Assembly: GCF_000004195.4 (NCBI RefSeq)
Contig: NC_030680.2
Coordinates: 146,586,545-146,650,544, forward strand
Source: Xenopus tropicalis
Taxonomy: Eukaryota > Chordata > Amphibia > Anura > Pipidae
Reading direction: 5' to 3'
DNA: 64,000 bases
Every line of letters begins with the position of its first letter. Within the stretch, counting starts at the first letter, position 1. The notes below the pieces were generated by a model. The model ran no database searches. It saw only the letters and a program-made list of their open reading frames with translations, and was not told where the DNA came from. Of this stretch, positions 32,608 through 44,040 are shown piece by piece. The position numbers were made by a program, and so were the translations under genes.

Positions 32608-35385
32608 CCATAGGGCTCAATGGCACTCTGCAGCTCCAACCCGGCCCAAGGGAAGCCTCCCATAGGGCTCAATGGCACTCTGCAGCTCCAACCCGGCCCA
32701 AGGAAAGCCTCCCATAGGGCTCAATGGCACTCTGCAGCTCCAACCCGGCCCAAGGAAAGCCTCCCATAGGGCTCAATGGCACTCTGCAGCTCCAACCCGG
32801 CCCATGGTAAGCCTCCCATAGGGCTCAATGGCACTCTGCAGCCCCAACCCTGCCCAAGGAAAGTCTCCCATAGGGCTCAATGGCACTCTGCAGCTCCAAC
32901 CCGGCCCAAGGAAAGTCTCCCATAGGGCTCAATGGCACTCTGCAGCTCCAACCGGCCCAAGGAAAGTCTCCCATAGGGCTCAATGGCACTCTGCAGCTCC
33001 AACCCGGCCCAAGGAAAGTCTCCCATAGGGCTCAATGGCACTCTGCAGCTCCAACCCGGCCCAAGGAAAGTCTCCCATAGGGCTCAATGGCACTCTGCAG
33101 CTCCAACCCGGCCCAAGGAAAGTCTCCCATAGGGCTCAATGGCACTCTGCAGCTCCAACCCGGCCCAAGGGAAGTCTCCCATAGGGCTCAATGGCACTCT
33201 GCAGCTCCAACCCGGCCCAAGGGAAGTCTCCCATAGGGCTCAATGGCACTCTGCAGCTCCAACCCGGCCCAAGGGAAGTCTCCCATAGGGCTCAATGGCA
33301 CTCTGCAGCTCCAACCCGGCCCAAGGGAAGTCTCCCATAGGGCTCAATGGCACTCTGCAGCTCCAACCCGGCCCAAGGGAAGTCTCCCATAGGGCTCAAT
33401 GGCACTCTTCAGCTCCAACCCGGCCCAAGGAAAGCCTCCATAGGGCTCAATGGCACTCTGCAGCTCCAACCCGGCCCAAGGAAAGTCTCCCAATAGGGCT
33501 CAATGGCACTCTGCAGCTCCAACCCGGCCCAAGGAAAGTCTCCCATAGGGCTCAATGGCACTCTGCAGCTCCAACCCGGCCCAAGGAAAGTCTCCCTTAG
33601 GGCTCAATGGCACTCTGCAGCTCCAACCCGGCCCAAGGAAAGTCTCCCATAGGGCTCAATGGCACTCTGCAGCTCCAACCCAGCCCAAGGAAAGTCTCCC
33701 ATAGGGCTCAATGGCACTCTGCAGCTCCAACCCGGCCCAAGGAAAGTCTCCCATAGGGCTCAATGGCACTCTGCAGCTCCAACCCGGCCCAAGGAAAGTC
33801 TCCCATAGGGCTCAATGGCACTCTGCAGCTCCAACCCGGCCCAAGGAAAGTCTCCCATAAGGCTCAATGGCACTCTGCAGCTCCAACCCGGCCCAAGGAA
33901 AGTCTCCCATAGGGTTCAATGGCACTCTACAGCTCCAACCCGGCCCAAGGAAAGTCTCCCATAGGGCTCAATGGCACTCTGCAGCTCCAACCCGGCCCAA
34001 GGAAAGTCTCCCATAGGGTTCAATGGCACTCTGCAGCTCCAACCCGGCCCAAGGAAAGTCTCCCATAGGGCTCAATGGCACTCTGCAGCTCCAACCCGGC
34101 CCAAGGAAAGTCTCCCATAGGGCTCAATGGCACTCTGCAGCTCCAACCCGGCCCAAGGAAAGTCTCCCATAGGGCTCAATGGCACTCTGCAGCTCCAACC
34201 CGGCCCAAGGAAAGTCTCCCATAGGGTTCAATGGCACTCTGCAGCTCCAACCCGGCCCAAGCAAAGCCTCCCATAGGGCTCAATGGCACTCTGCAGCTCC
34301 AACCCGGCCCAGGAAAGTCTCCCATAGGGTTCAATGGCACTCTGCAGCTCCAACCCGGCCCAAGGAAAGCCTCCCATAGGGCTCAATGGCACTCTGCAGC
34401 TCCAACCCGGCCCAAGGAAAGTCTCCCATAGAGCTCAATGGCACTCTGCAGCTCCAACCCGGCCCAAGGAAAGTCTCCCATAGGGCTCAATGGCACTCTG
34501 CAGCTCCAACCCGGCCCAAGGAAAGCCTCCCATAGGGCTCAATGGCACTCTGCAGCTCCAACCCGGCCCAAGGAAAGTCTCCCATAGGCTCAATGGCACT
34601 TGCAGCTCCAACCTGCCAGAAGCCTCCACTCTGCAGCTCCAACCGGCCCAAGGAAAGCCTCCCATAGGGCTCAATGGCACTCTGCAGCCCAACCCGGCCC
34701 AAGGAAAGTCTCCCATAGGGTTCAATGGCACTCTGCAGCTCCAACCCGGCCCAAGGAAAGTCTCCCATAGGGCTCAATGGCACTCTGCAGCCCCAACCCG
34801 GCCCAAGGAAAGTCTCCCATAGGGCTCAATGGCACTCTGCAGCTCCAACCCGGCCCAAGGAAAGTCTCCCATAGGGCTCAATGGCACTCTGCAGCTCCAA
34901 CCCGGCCCAAGGAAAGTCTCCCATAGGGTTCAATGGCACTCTGCAGCTCCAACCCGGCCCAAGGAAAGTCTCCCGTAGGGCTCAATGGCACTCTGCAGCT
35001 CCAACCCGGCCCAAGGAAAGTCTCCCATAGGGCTCAATGGCACTCTGCAGCTCCAACCCGGCCCAAGGAAAGTCTCCCATAGGGCTCAATGGCACTCTGC
35101 AGCTCCAACCCGGCCCAAGGAAAGTCTCCCATAGGGTTCAATGGCACTCTGCAGCTCCAACCCGGCCCAAGGAAAGTCTCCCATAGGGCTCAATGGCACT
35201 CTGCAGCTCCAACCCGGCCCAAGGAAAGTCTCCCATAGGGCTCAATGGCACTCTGCAGCTCCAACCCGGCCCAAGGAAAGTCTCCCATAGGGCTCAATGG
35301 CACTCTGCAGCTCCAACCCGGCCCAAGGAAAGTCTCCCATAGGGCTCAATGGCACTCTGCAGCTCCAACCTGGCCCAAGGAAAGT
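32608..35385 (-). repeat. 52-bp minisatellite, reversed, about 53 units
   Basis: The unit is the same as at 17189-18508. Variants include GGGTTCAATGG units spread through 33910-35150 and a block of CAAGGGAAG units at 33160-33390, showing local spread of variants. A rearranged unit lies at 34600-34640. Confidence 0.97.
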
Positions 35386-35420
35386 CACGATACTGAAGCT
35401 TGAATGAATCCGAAACTTTC

Positions 35421-35640
35421 GTACTTGCGGAAAAAATGCACAAAACGTGGCTAGTGTGAATTTTTTGACGCGTGTGACTTTTTTTTTACATGACCATGAA
35501 TTTTTTTAAATGCTTGCCACATTTTTGGCAGGACTGCAATGTAAATGAAGTGACCGTGACTTATTGTACGCGACCACAACTGTTTTGATGCAACTGCAAT
35601 GTATTTGATGCAACCGTGGCTCATTGCAATTTTCTGACAC
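35421..35640. other. Low-complexity noncoding DNA
   Basis: Repeats of TGACCGTGACT and GATGCAACTGCAATG type words. It resembles the interior of a family B element without termini. Confidence 0.4.
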
Positions 35641-35834
35641 AAATCCCCAGGATTTCTAAGCAGCATTCACCAGAATTCTAATGTAATTGTGCCTGTGTGC
35701 AGACGCTACCGCAAGCGCCTCCATTTTGTCAAAATTAATGCAAATTGGGTGTGAGTTGTGATTATTTTAGCCCAAGTCTTATTTCGCCTATTGATAGAAC
35801 CCAATGTGGGAACCCGGGAATCACAACCATGTTC
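35641..35834 (+). repeat. Dispersed duplicate flanking the 42-bp array, copy 1
   Basis: ACACAAATCCCCAGGATTTC to GTGAGTTGTGATTATTTTAG recurs at 37081-37222. It is the left flank of both 42-bp arrays, so a unit of flank plus array is duplicated about 1.4 kb apart. Confidence 0.85.
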
Positions 35835-35836
35835 AA

Positions 35837-36000
35837 GATGGTGGTAGCTTCAGGGTTTCCCAGAGTCAGTCAACTTAAGATGGTGGTAGCTTCAGGGTTT
35901 CCCAGAGTCAGTCAACTTAAGATGGTGGTAGCTTCAGGGTTTCCCAGAGTCAGTCAACTTAAGATGGTGGTAGCTTCAGGGTTCCCCAGAGTTCCTCTCT
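35837..36000 (+). repeat. 42-bp minisatellite, 4 units
   Basis: The unit is ATGGTGGTAGCTTCAGGG, TTTCCCAGAGTCAGTCAA, CTTAAG. At 42 bases it keeps one frame open (MVVASGFPRVSQLK per unit), giving a 98-residue frame at 35745-36041. It is treated as a repeat rather than a gene. Confidence 0.93.
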
Positions 36001-36195
36001 CAGCAAATCGTAGGCCTTCGGATCGGGAACCGCATGAATAAGCCAATCCGACGCAAAAATCAAACCTGCCTGATCGAGATCTGGCCTATTTCAGGCCCGT
36101 TGGTGTTGCCCATACACAGGCAGATAAGATGCTAAATCAGTCTAAAGGACACGAATCAGCAGCTAAAGTCGGCCCATGTACGGCCATGTACAGAA
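36001..36195 (-). mobile_element. Fragment of the TTAA-type MITE
   Basis: GATCGAGATCTGGCCTATTT, CAGCAGCTAAAGTCGGCCC and CCATACACAGGCAG match parts of 39481-39852. Both termini are absent. Confidence 0.55.
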
Positions 36196-37080
36196 GAACA
36201 CCAATTGCTTAGCTCCAGACTAGCAGAATTTTTGATTAGCATTTCCCATCCATGAATAATAACGTATAGAAAGGGCAAACATGAGCTGGAGGTTGGAAGA
36301 AGCAGTGAATTTCTCATGTGCAAATTGATTTATTGTGTCGTACAAATAAAATCATACCGTGTTACACTGGGGTCGAGGGGGTGGAAAGGTTGGTTGATGG
36401 ACCCATCCTGTATATATTCAGGTCCATGCTAAAGAGCATAGGAAAAAGGAAGAAAGTTCCTCACTATTGCACATTCAATAGTCTGCAATAAAGTCTACGC
36501 AATCTGTCTTGATAAATGAGCATACAGGGATCTATATAATAAACATGCCACAGACTAAGAACACTTATTAAACAGAGGTTTACCCTTGTGTAGATGCCTA
36601 CTTAGATATGGAGGTACCCTCAGAGAAGATGCGCGAGGGTGAAATGAAGGCTAATGGGGTCACAGCAAGCGCAATAAATCCTATTCTACTTCTTGTATGA
36701 GATAAAACTAGATATGAGCATAAGAACCTGCCTACAAGCATTCTCCAACACTCTGTTCCAATGACTTGGCTTTCTGTGACGGTTAACGAAGAACAACAGA
36801 AAGAATACAAATTAATGCCCCCAATGTAAACCCCTCTTTGCTGGAAGTGTAACAAAGACACTGCCCTCTCTACATATATACATATATACAGCTTATGGGA
36901 CCTGATTTTTTTGCTATTGAGGCCCAAGGTATCAAAATCAAAATTTTCAACAATTTAGTTTCAACTTTACTATCAGCGCTTTCTATCCTATAAATACCAC
37001 CAAAAAAGGGTTTTGCAAGATATTTGCAGCCCACAATGGCAAAGTAGACAGGTAACCAAGGGAACATTTTTGTGCTCATT
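36196..37080. other. Noncoding interval, nothing recognised
   Basis: No gene, array or terminal repeat. Minus-strand frames at 36598-37085 lack motifs. Confidence 0.5.
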
Positions 37081-37645
37081 GACACAAATCTCCAGGTTTT
37101 CTAGGCAGCATTCGCCAGAATTCTAGCGTAATTGTGCCTGTGAGCAGATGTTGTGCTACCACAAGGGACTCCATTTTGTCAAAATGAATGCAAATTGGGT
37201 GTGAGTTGTGATTATTTTAGCGGGTGGGAACCCGGGAATCACAACCATGTTCAAGATGGTGGTAGCTTCAGGGTTTCCCAGAGTGAGTCAACTTAAGATG
37301 GTGGTAGCTTCAGGGTTCCCCAGAGTGAGTCAACTTAAGATGGTGGTAGCTTCAGGGTTCCCCAGAGTCAGTCAACTTAAGATGGTGGTAGCTTCAGGGT
37401 TCCCCAGAGTCAGTCAACTTAAGATGGTGGTAGCTTCAGGGTTCCCCAGAGTCAGTCAACTTAAGATGGTGGTAGCTTCAGGGTTTCCCAGAGTGAGTCA
37501 ACTTAAGATGGTGGTAGCTTCAGGGTTTCCCAGAGTCAGTCAACTTAAGATGGTGGTAGCTTCAGGGTTTCTTAGAGTCAGTCAACTTAAGATGGTGGTA
37601 GCTTCAGGGTTCCCCAGAGTCAGTCAACTTAAGATGGTGGAAAAA
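37081..37645 (+). repeat. Second flank copy plus a 42-bp array of about 9.5 units
   Basis: The flank (37081-37222) matches 35641-35790. The array runs from about 37255 to 37640 with GGTTTCCC/GGTTCCCC and GTCAGTC/GTGAGTC variants. The frame 37208-37678 (156 residues) is the repeat translated and has no other domain. Confidence 0.93.
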
Positions 37646-37740
37646 ATTCAATATTTTGAAGATAAAAATACTATGTAATTGAAGATTCATCCCTTTTGCT
37701 TCATTAGAATTTGTGGGACTTGCAACATCCTATTACTTTT
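37646..37740. other. Short noncoding spacer
   Basis: Nothing recognised. Confidence 0.5.
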
Positions 37741-38405
37741 ATTATTAACATGTATTTATTAAGCGCCAACGTATTCCACAGAGCTGTACAATAAGTGGGT
37801 TTCATACACTGGACATACAGAGTAACATATAAAGCAATCAATAACCGATACAGGAGGTGAAGAGAGCCCTGCCCAAAAGAGCTTACACTCTACAAGGAGT
37901 AACATATATAGCAACCAATAACCGATACAGGAGGGGAAGAGAGCCCTGCCCAAAAGAGCTTACACTCTACAAGGAGTAACATATAAAGCAATCAGTAACC
38001 GATACAAGAGGTGAAGAGAGCCCTGCCCAAAAGAGCTTACACTCTACAAGGAGTAACATATAAAGCAATCAGTAACCGATACAAGAGGTGAAGAGAGCCC
38101 TGCCCAAAAGAGCTTACACTCTACAAGGAGAAAGGGTTGAGACACAAGGTGTGGGAATGGGCAAGACCAGAGTTGTGAGAGTTGGGGCACAAGGTATTGT
38201 TTTTAGCAGCACACTGAGGTTATGTTAAACTAAATGAGGGTAAGCTTCTCTAAATAAATGTGTTTTTAGAGATCTCTTGAAGGCAGAGAGATTGGAAGTA
38301 AGTCTGACAAATTGTGGGAGCGAATTTCAGAGAAGGGGGGCAGCCCCTTGAATGCAAGCGTGTGAGGAGGGAATGAGAGAGGAGTTGAGGAGCAGGTCAG
38401 TAGAG
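37741..38405 (-). mobile_element. L2-like LINE fragment with a 78-bp array
   Basis: On the minus strand it ends with the CAGCTCTGTGGAATACGTTG and GCGCTTAATAAATAC style tail. The 78-bp unit (GAGTAACATATAAAGCAATC, GCCCTGCCCAAAAGAGCTTA) is repeated four times at about 37820-38130. Upstream sequence (38131-38405, GCAGCCCCTTGAATGCAAGC) is the usual body of this repeat class. No reverse transcriptase frame is present. Confidence 0.75.
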
Positions 38406-39476
38406 GAGCTCATCACTACAGAACATGTATATATTAGTAGCTTTATCAAGAATAACTATGTACCTGTAAGGCTCTTCTGGGAGTCGAGCCAAGAACCTTC
38501 TAGTTACTCCCCTTAACCACTGGGTGAGGAGAGCAGCTGGCAATCTCTTCTTTCTCATTCATTCTCACTTTCAAATGTGCCCTTGGCTATCCAATCTCAC
38601 CTCAATGTTTAATAGGTCACAGAGGGTCAGCCAATCAGAGCCCTTCTGCTGCCTCACTTGCAGGTTTGACCATTATCTTCTGCTTGAGCACTTTGGCTAG
38701 TCCCTAGCACCTCTTGTTCTTGCCCCTCTTGTTCTGCTCCAGTCCAGTTCCTGTCTGTATCTGTCTCTTTGTCCCCTCTATCTTGCTTCTGGCCCATACT
38801 CTTCTTCCCCTGCTCCTTCCCACTCCTGCCTGTACCTGCCTCATTGCCTCCTCCAACTGTGCCACAAATTTATGTGCATATTGTAGTCTCCAAATTGTTT
38901 TACATACCCTTTGTTACCCTATTCCCTGCCCCAATCGCCATGTTGAACACAAGTTAAATAATAATTATATTAAAAATGTCAGCTTTCATTTGTCTATTTA
39001 ATAAAAGATGAGGATAATATCCCTGCATTGCCCTCTGCACCCCTCGCCTTGATCCAGCCATGATTGGGGACATGACAGGTTCATATTCAGTGTCACTGAT
39101 AACCACCAAAGGAGAGACTGAAAATCATAATAACACTTTTGACAACAAAACCCATCAATCTCGCAGGGCTTCTGGATGTTCCTGGAGTTGGTGAAGCAGA
39201 TTTGAAAGAAGATTAATACTGAGAAGTGAGAATAGGGCAGAGACAGATATGATGACTAGTCAAAGCATGGAAATGTCTTCCGAAGATCCATTTAAATGTC
39301 TCTCCAGGTCATTGCCTGCTCCTGATTCTACTAAGTATTGTTACGGCCCTTGCTTCCAAATATATTTATCAGACTATTTTTTATGCTGTTTGTAGCAAAA
39401 AATGTGAGTTACTTCACTGTATTTCTTAAATCAAATTCTATTCATCTTTTTACTGTTGGAGAAAATAGATATCAGC
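38406..39476. other. Noncoding interval, unassigned
   Basis: It contains a pyrimidine-rich stretch (38690-38850) that gives a hydrophobic 95-residue frame without motifs. GGGAGTCGAGCCAAGAACC at 38480 is only weakly B-box-like. Confidence 0.45.
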
Positions 39477-39480
39477 CTAA

Positions 39481-39852
39481 AGGTCCCCATACACGGGCCG
39501 ATTCTAGTTGCCGATATGGGTCCCTTAGACAGATTCAGCAGCTAATCGGCCCATGTATGGGCACTACCGACGGGCCTGCCGGACCGATATCTGGCCTGAA
39601 ATTGGCCAGATCTCGATTGGGCAGGTTAGAAAATCTAGTTGGATCGGGGACCGCTTCGGCTCATTGATGCGGTCCCCGGACCGACTTGGCCTATACCCGT
39701 CGTTATAATCCGATCGTTTGGCCCCAGGGCCAAACAATCGAATTAGCCTGGATTCTCCTGATATTGCCCACCCATAGGTGGGGGATATTGGGGGAAGATC
39801 CGCTCGCTTGGCGACATCACCAAGCGAGTGGATCTTAAGGTGTATGGGCACC
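39481..39852 (+). mobile_element. TTAA-type MITE
   Basis: The left end is CTAA then AGGTCCCCATACACGGG. The right end is GGTGTATGGGCACC then TTAA (39853-39856). An internal stem GATCCGCTCGCTTGG / CCAAGCGAGTGGATC lies near 39800-39836. It is piggyBac- or Kolobok-like by target only. Confidence 0.8.
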
Positions 39853-39856
39853 TTAA

Positions 39857-40836
39857 GTCACTCCGACTTCAGCCAATAAAATTATGAATTTGGGCAAACA
39901 CCCATTTGCAAAAATATATATATTTTTCATTTTTTCCACCATTTTTTTACACAATACAAAATAATTTTGAGAAAAGGGAGGGCAGAGCTCTATAGTATGG
40001 CGGCACGGTCATATTTTTATATAGCTATAACCATGTTGGGGGGACTGACTTACCCACAATGGCCCACAAGCAGAGGCTGGGCAGATGAAAAACCTATTGA
40101 TTTGCCGATTAAGGATTGAAGAATTGCCTGTGAGTACGGAGGCTTCAGTATTGATTTGTATTAGAACTTTGACTGTGAGTAACTGCACCACCGCCGCCTC
40201 TTCCAGTTAAGGAGGCCTCAACTTGAGTATAAAGAGTCTTGACCCATGTAATCCATGTTTAAAGGAACAATTCCATATAGGCTGATGGGAACAGGGTGCT
40301 TGCTGTGTGTGTCCTTATTTTTTCAAGACAAAAGGAGGATCTTCTACCTTGAAGTTATGAGATAGGGGGCTACTGCCGGCTTTATAATTACTAGCTGCCA
40401 AGAGATGGAAAATCAGGTAAAGCAGAGATTTGTTAGAATATTCCAAGAAAGTCTTGAAATAATATGACTTGGATACAATATATAAGAAAAAAAAATATTC
40501 ATGGCTCCTTTGATGTACTTACTGGAATGGTGCCCTAGATATGAGTAGGAAAATATCTATATAATGGATGTTCCCTTTGGGTAGAGTAGCAAAGGTGGGA
40601 GTGTATAAGCATAAGTTGTTGCAGGGCAAGACCTATATGTTAAATTGATCAAAGAGTAATGGGCAGTAAAAGATAGGTAGCAAAGCAGACTGCACTGAGG
40701 GCGGAGCTAGGACCCTGGTAGCAAAGACCACTGTCTTAATACCAGAAGTGGGCAGAAATGATAGAAAAGGAATTTCTAAAAGAGTAATGCACTGCCTATA
40801 TGTTATATTAGGAATATTATGTTATCAATGTTGTAC
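39857..40836. other. Noncoding interval, nothing recognised
   Basis: No gene or repeat boundary seen. Confidence 0.5.
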
Positions 40837-40838
40837 AG

Positions 40839-41153
40839 GTGTGGGATCCCTTATCTGGAAACCCGTTATCCAGAAAGCTCAGAATTATGGAAAGCCTGTC
40901 TCCCATAGACTCCATTTTAATCAAATAATTCAGAATTTTAAAACTTATTTCCTTTTTCTCTGTAGTAATAAAACTGTACCTTGTTATTGATATAAATAAT
41001 CCTTGTTGGATACAAAACAATCCTATTGGGTTTAATTAATGTTTTATTGATTTTTTAGTAGACTTGAGGTATGGAGATCCAAATTACGGAAAGAACCCTT
41101 ATCCGGAATACCCTTGGTCCCGAGCATTCTGGATAACGGGTCCAATACCTGTA
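40839..41153 (+). mobile_element. Family A MITE, complete, without the array
   Basis: The ends are CAGGTGTGGGATCCC and GGGTCCAATACCTG with TA on both sides. It is 315 bp and has the full palindromic body with no 112-bp expansion, so it shows the ancestral form. Confidence 0.92.
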
Positions 41154-41204
41154 CTGTAACTTTGACTTTTTGAAGGGATTCAAATGTAGCTGGTCAAGAA
41201 AAAA

Positions 41205-41760
41205 TTGGACCTCCATATAGAAGGTAGAAGGAGATGGGAAAAAAAAGGAAAGAAGATTGAGAGAAAGAGATATGGGGGGTAGAAAAGAAGAAATGTAAAG
41301 AGAGATGGGGGCTGTAGAGGTAAATAGAAGGGGGAGAAGTAAAAAGAAAAAGGGGAGATACTTGGATGAAATGTAGAGGGGGAGATAGAGGGAGAAACAG
41401 TAACAGAGTGAAATTAAATTTGAACGTCTAGAGCCGCCTCTTAGTGGAAATCCCAGCTAAACTCAACTGCACTGACTGGCGAAAGATTCAAGTGTGATTA
41501 ATGTGGGCTGAGCCCCTGAATAAAACCCAACGCACTTCTAAATATTTGCACTAAGCGAAGTGTAACCGAGGCTAACAGCTACCCAAATGTTGGTCTTCGT
41601 TCAAATTAAGCTTAGAAGTGGTGGAAATCAATTTCAGATCCATTCCGATTGGCTGATTCAAAGAACGATGAATGTCACTGGGCACTAACCATGTAGGTGA
41701 CTGCCAGCAAAATATCACAGGGAATAAAATAAATCTAAATTCATTCCCATTTGATTCCAA
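41205..41760 (+). repeat. Local duplication, copy 1
   Basis: It starts in an AG-rich run and includes TCTAGAGCCGCCTCTTAGTG, GAAATCCCAGCTAAAC and CTAACAGCTACCCAAATG. It recurs at 45325-45790 and, more diverged, at 45960-46340. Confidence 0.9.
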
Positions 41761-41896
41761 TTACAGGGTGTTTTTTTAGACCAATAATGGAAACAGGCGG
41801 TGCAAGAAGTATTTCTTGTTTGTTTCGACTGAAACACGGACAAAGGAAAAAGGAGAAGAAAAATGAGCACTGAAAGCATACGAAAAAAAGTATATA

Positions 41897-42697
41897 CAGG
41901 TATGGGACCCGTTATCCAGAATGCTCGGGACCAAGGGTATTCCGGATATGGATCTCCGTACCTTAAGTCTACTAAAAAATAAATAAATCATCAATTAAAC
42001 CCAATAGGACTGTTCTGCCCCCAATAAGGGGTAATTATATCTTAGTTGGGATCAAGTACAGGTACTGTTTTATTATTACAGAGAAAAGGGGAATCATTTA
42101 ACCATGAAATAAACCCAATAGGGCTGTTCTGCCCCAATAAGGGGTAATTATATCTTAGTTGGGATCAAGTACAGGTACTGTTTTATTATTACAGAGAAAA
42201 GGGAATCATTTAACCATGAAATAAACCCAATAGGGCTGTTCTGCCCCCAATAAGAGGTAATTATATCTTAGTTGGGATCAAGTACAGGTACTGTTTTATT
42301 ATTACAGAGAAAAGGGAATCATTTAACCATTAAATAAACCCAATAGGGCTGTTCTGCCCCCAATAAGGGGTAATTATATCTTAGTTGGGATCAAGTACAG
42401 GTACTGTTTTATTATTACAGAGAAAAGGGAATCATTTAACCATTAAATAAACCCAATAGGGCTGTTCTGCCCCCAATAAGGGGTAATTATATCTTAGTTG
42501 GGATCAAGTACAGGTACTGTTTTATTATTACAGAGAAAAGAGAATCATTTAACCATGAAATAAACCCAATAGGGCTGTTCTGCCCCCAATAAGGGGTAAT
42601 TATATCTTAGTTGGGATCAAGTACAGGTACTGTTTTATTATTACAGAGAAAAGGGAATCATTTAACCATTAAATAAACCCAATAGGGCTGTTCTGCC
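41897..42697 (+). mobile_element. Family A MITE, left end plus a 112-bp array
   Basis: The terminus CAGGTATGGGACCCGTTATC follows TA. The body leads into the array, which stops inside a unit at GGCTGTTCTGCC. The right terminus is missing and a Harbinger-like end (TTAGTAAATGTGCCCC) follows. Confidence 0.85.
41992..42697 (+). repeat. 112-bp minisatellite, about 6.3 units
   Basis: Same unit and same variant positions as at the other loci. Confidence 0.95.
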
Positions 42698-42779
42698 ATG
42701 TATTTTCAAATTTTTTGAGTTTTAACAATGCTTTCAACTCAAAAAGTTCAACTCGAATTTTAGTAAATGTGCCCCTTAG

Positions 42780-43374
42780 TAGTGATGAGCGAATCTGTTC
42801 CGTTTCGCTTCGCCGAAAAATTCGCGAATCTTTGAAAAGATCCGCGAAACGGCGAAAAATTCGCGAAACGGCGAAAAATTCGCGAAACGGCGAAAATGTC
42901 GTGCGACAAAAAAAAATTGTCGCCCGCGGCTATTATTTTGTCGCGCGGCTATTGTTTCGCCGCCCACGGCTATTGTTTTGTCGCACGCTATTATTTTGTC
43001 GCCCGCGGCTATTATTTTGTCGCACGGCTATTGTTTCGTCGCCCGCGGCTATTGTTTTGTCGCGCGGCTCTTGTTTCGTCGCCCAAGGCTATTGTTCGTT
43101 GCCCGCGGCTCTTGTTTCGTCGCCCGCGGCTCTTGTTTCGTCGCGCGGCTCTTGTTTCGTCGCGCGGCTCTTGTTTCGTCGCCCGCGGCTATTATTTTGT
43201 CGTGCGCTATTGTTTCGTCGCCCGCGGCTATTATTTTGTCGCCCGCGACTATTCTTTTTTGACGCCTGCGACAATTTTTGGACGTGCGGCGAATTTTTCC
43301 GCGGCGAAATTTTTCATCCGTTTCGCGAAACAATCCGCCAATCCATGCCTGGCGAAACTTTTCGCCCATCCCTA
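42780..43374 (+). mobile_element. Family B hAT MITE with a perfect target duplication
   Basis: The ends are TAGTGATGAGCGAATCTG and CGCCCATCCCTA. The 8-bp duplication CCCCTTAG is perfect (42772-42779, 43375-43382). The interior is a 21-bp repeat CTATTATTTTGTCGCCCGCGG in about 15 degenerate copies. Twenty-one being a multiple of three yields frames of up to 232 residues full of RLLFCRP, which are artefacts. Confidence 0.95.
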
Positions 43375-43382
43375 CCCCTTAG

Positions 43383-44040
43383 TGTTTTTGTAGCACTGTG
43401 TTGTTTTTGCTGATGGAAACAGAGGTTTCACGGAGCACAGAACTTCTATTTATTGTTCGCAGTATTTAGTGTGTTTTTAAGTTATTAAATAAACTGCTGT
43501 TGCCAATTTTGTAAATACCAGCAGCTGCTTAGTGCAAAGTCAACTAATAAATGGAATTGGCAAAGACTTGGAGAATATGCTAAGAAGGCCTTACAATAAT
43601 CTGCCTTGGATACAGTGTTGCACTGACCTTATAGCTTCAAACTCTACCTATGATTTCAGTAAATCTCACTTGACGCTTAGAATAATCTTTGGGTAACTTT
43701 TCACAATCATTTGTTGTTTGTAAAGATTAATTGATGACCTTCAAAGAAGCCAAAGCAATATTTCCTTTGGAGAAGAACAACCACGATGACCTTTTAACTC
43801 TACGTTCTACTACTTGTTTCCCATCTTGGTTCAAAGCAGATCTTCCAAGAACGGAACATTCATTTTAATCCAACCCACAAATCCGAATCCCTTTCAATAA
43901 CCCTGGTAAATCATATTCTAACACTGACAACGTGTGACAATAAATAAACATGGAATTGCTCTTTGTAGCATACATTATTTAGAAAAGGATATATATACAT
44001 GTAATAATGTCCATTATCCATCTCGCTACTGCAGGAAAAT
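43383..44040. other. Noncoding interval, nothing recognised
   Basis: AT-rich DNA without a gene or repeat boundary. Confidence 0.5.

Larger units (their letters stand above)
32058..35420 (-). mobile_element. Family F element, reversed, with its largest 52-bp array
   Basis: It starts GGGCAGATTCATCAAAG with TCGAATCCCGAAATGGG as at 16990. It is interrupted at 32181 by a family B MITE and resumes at 32490. It continues into the array and ends with GATACTGAAGCTTGAATG, the same edge as near 7300 in the + oriented copy. Confidence 0.8.

Noticed and set aside
37208..37678. 156-residue frame of MVVASGFPRVSQLK repeats as a gene
   Set aside because: It is a 42-bp minisatellite with a partner locus and no flanking coding sequence; kept only as a finding.
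38470..38530. tRNA-like B box
   Set aside because: GAGTCGAGCC deviates from the consensus and no A box or cloverleaf was found.
38714..39001. Hydrophobic 95-residue frame as a membrane peptide
   Set aside because: It is a CT-rich run without start context or conservation evidence.
42715..43413. Frames up to 232 residues rich in RLLFCRP
   Set aside because: They are translations of the 21-bp core of a hAT MITE bounded by perfect target duplications.
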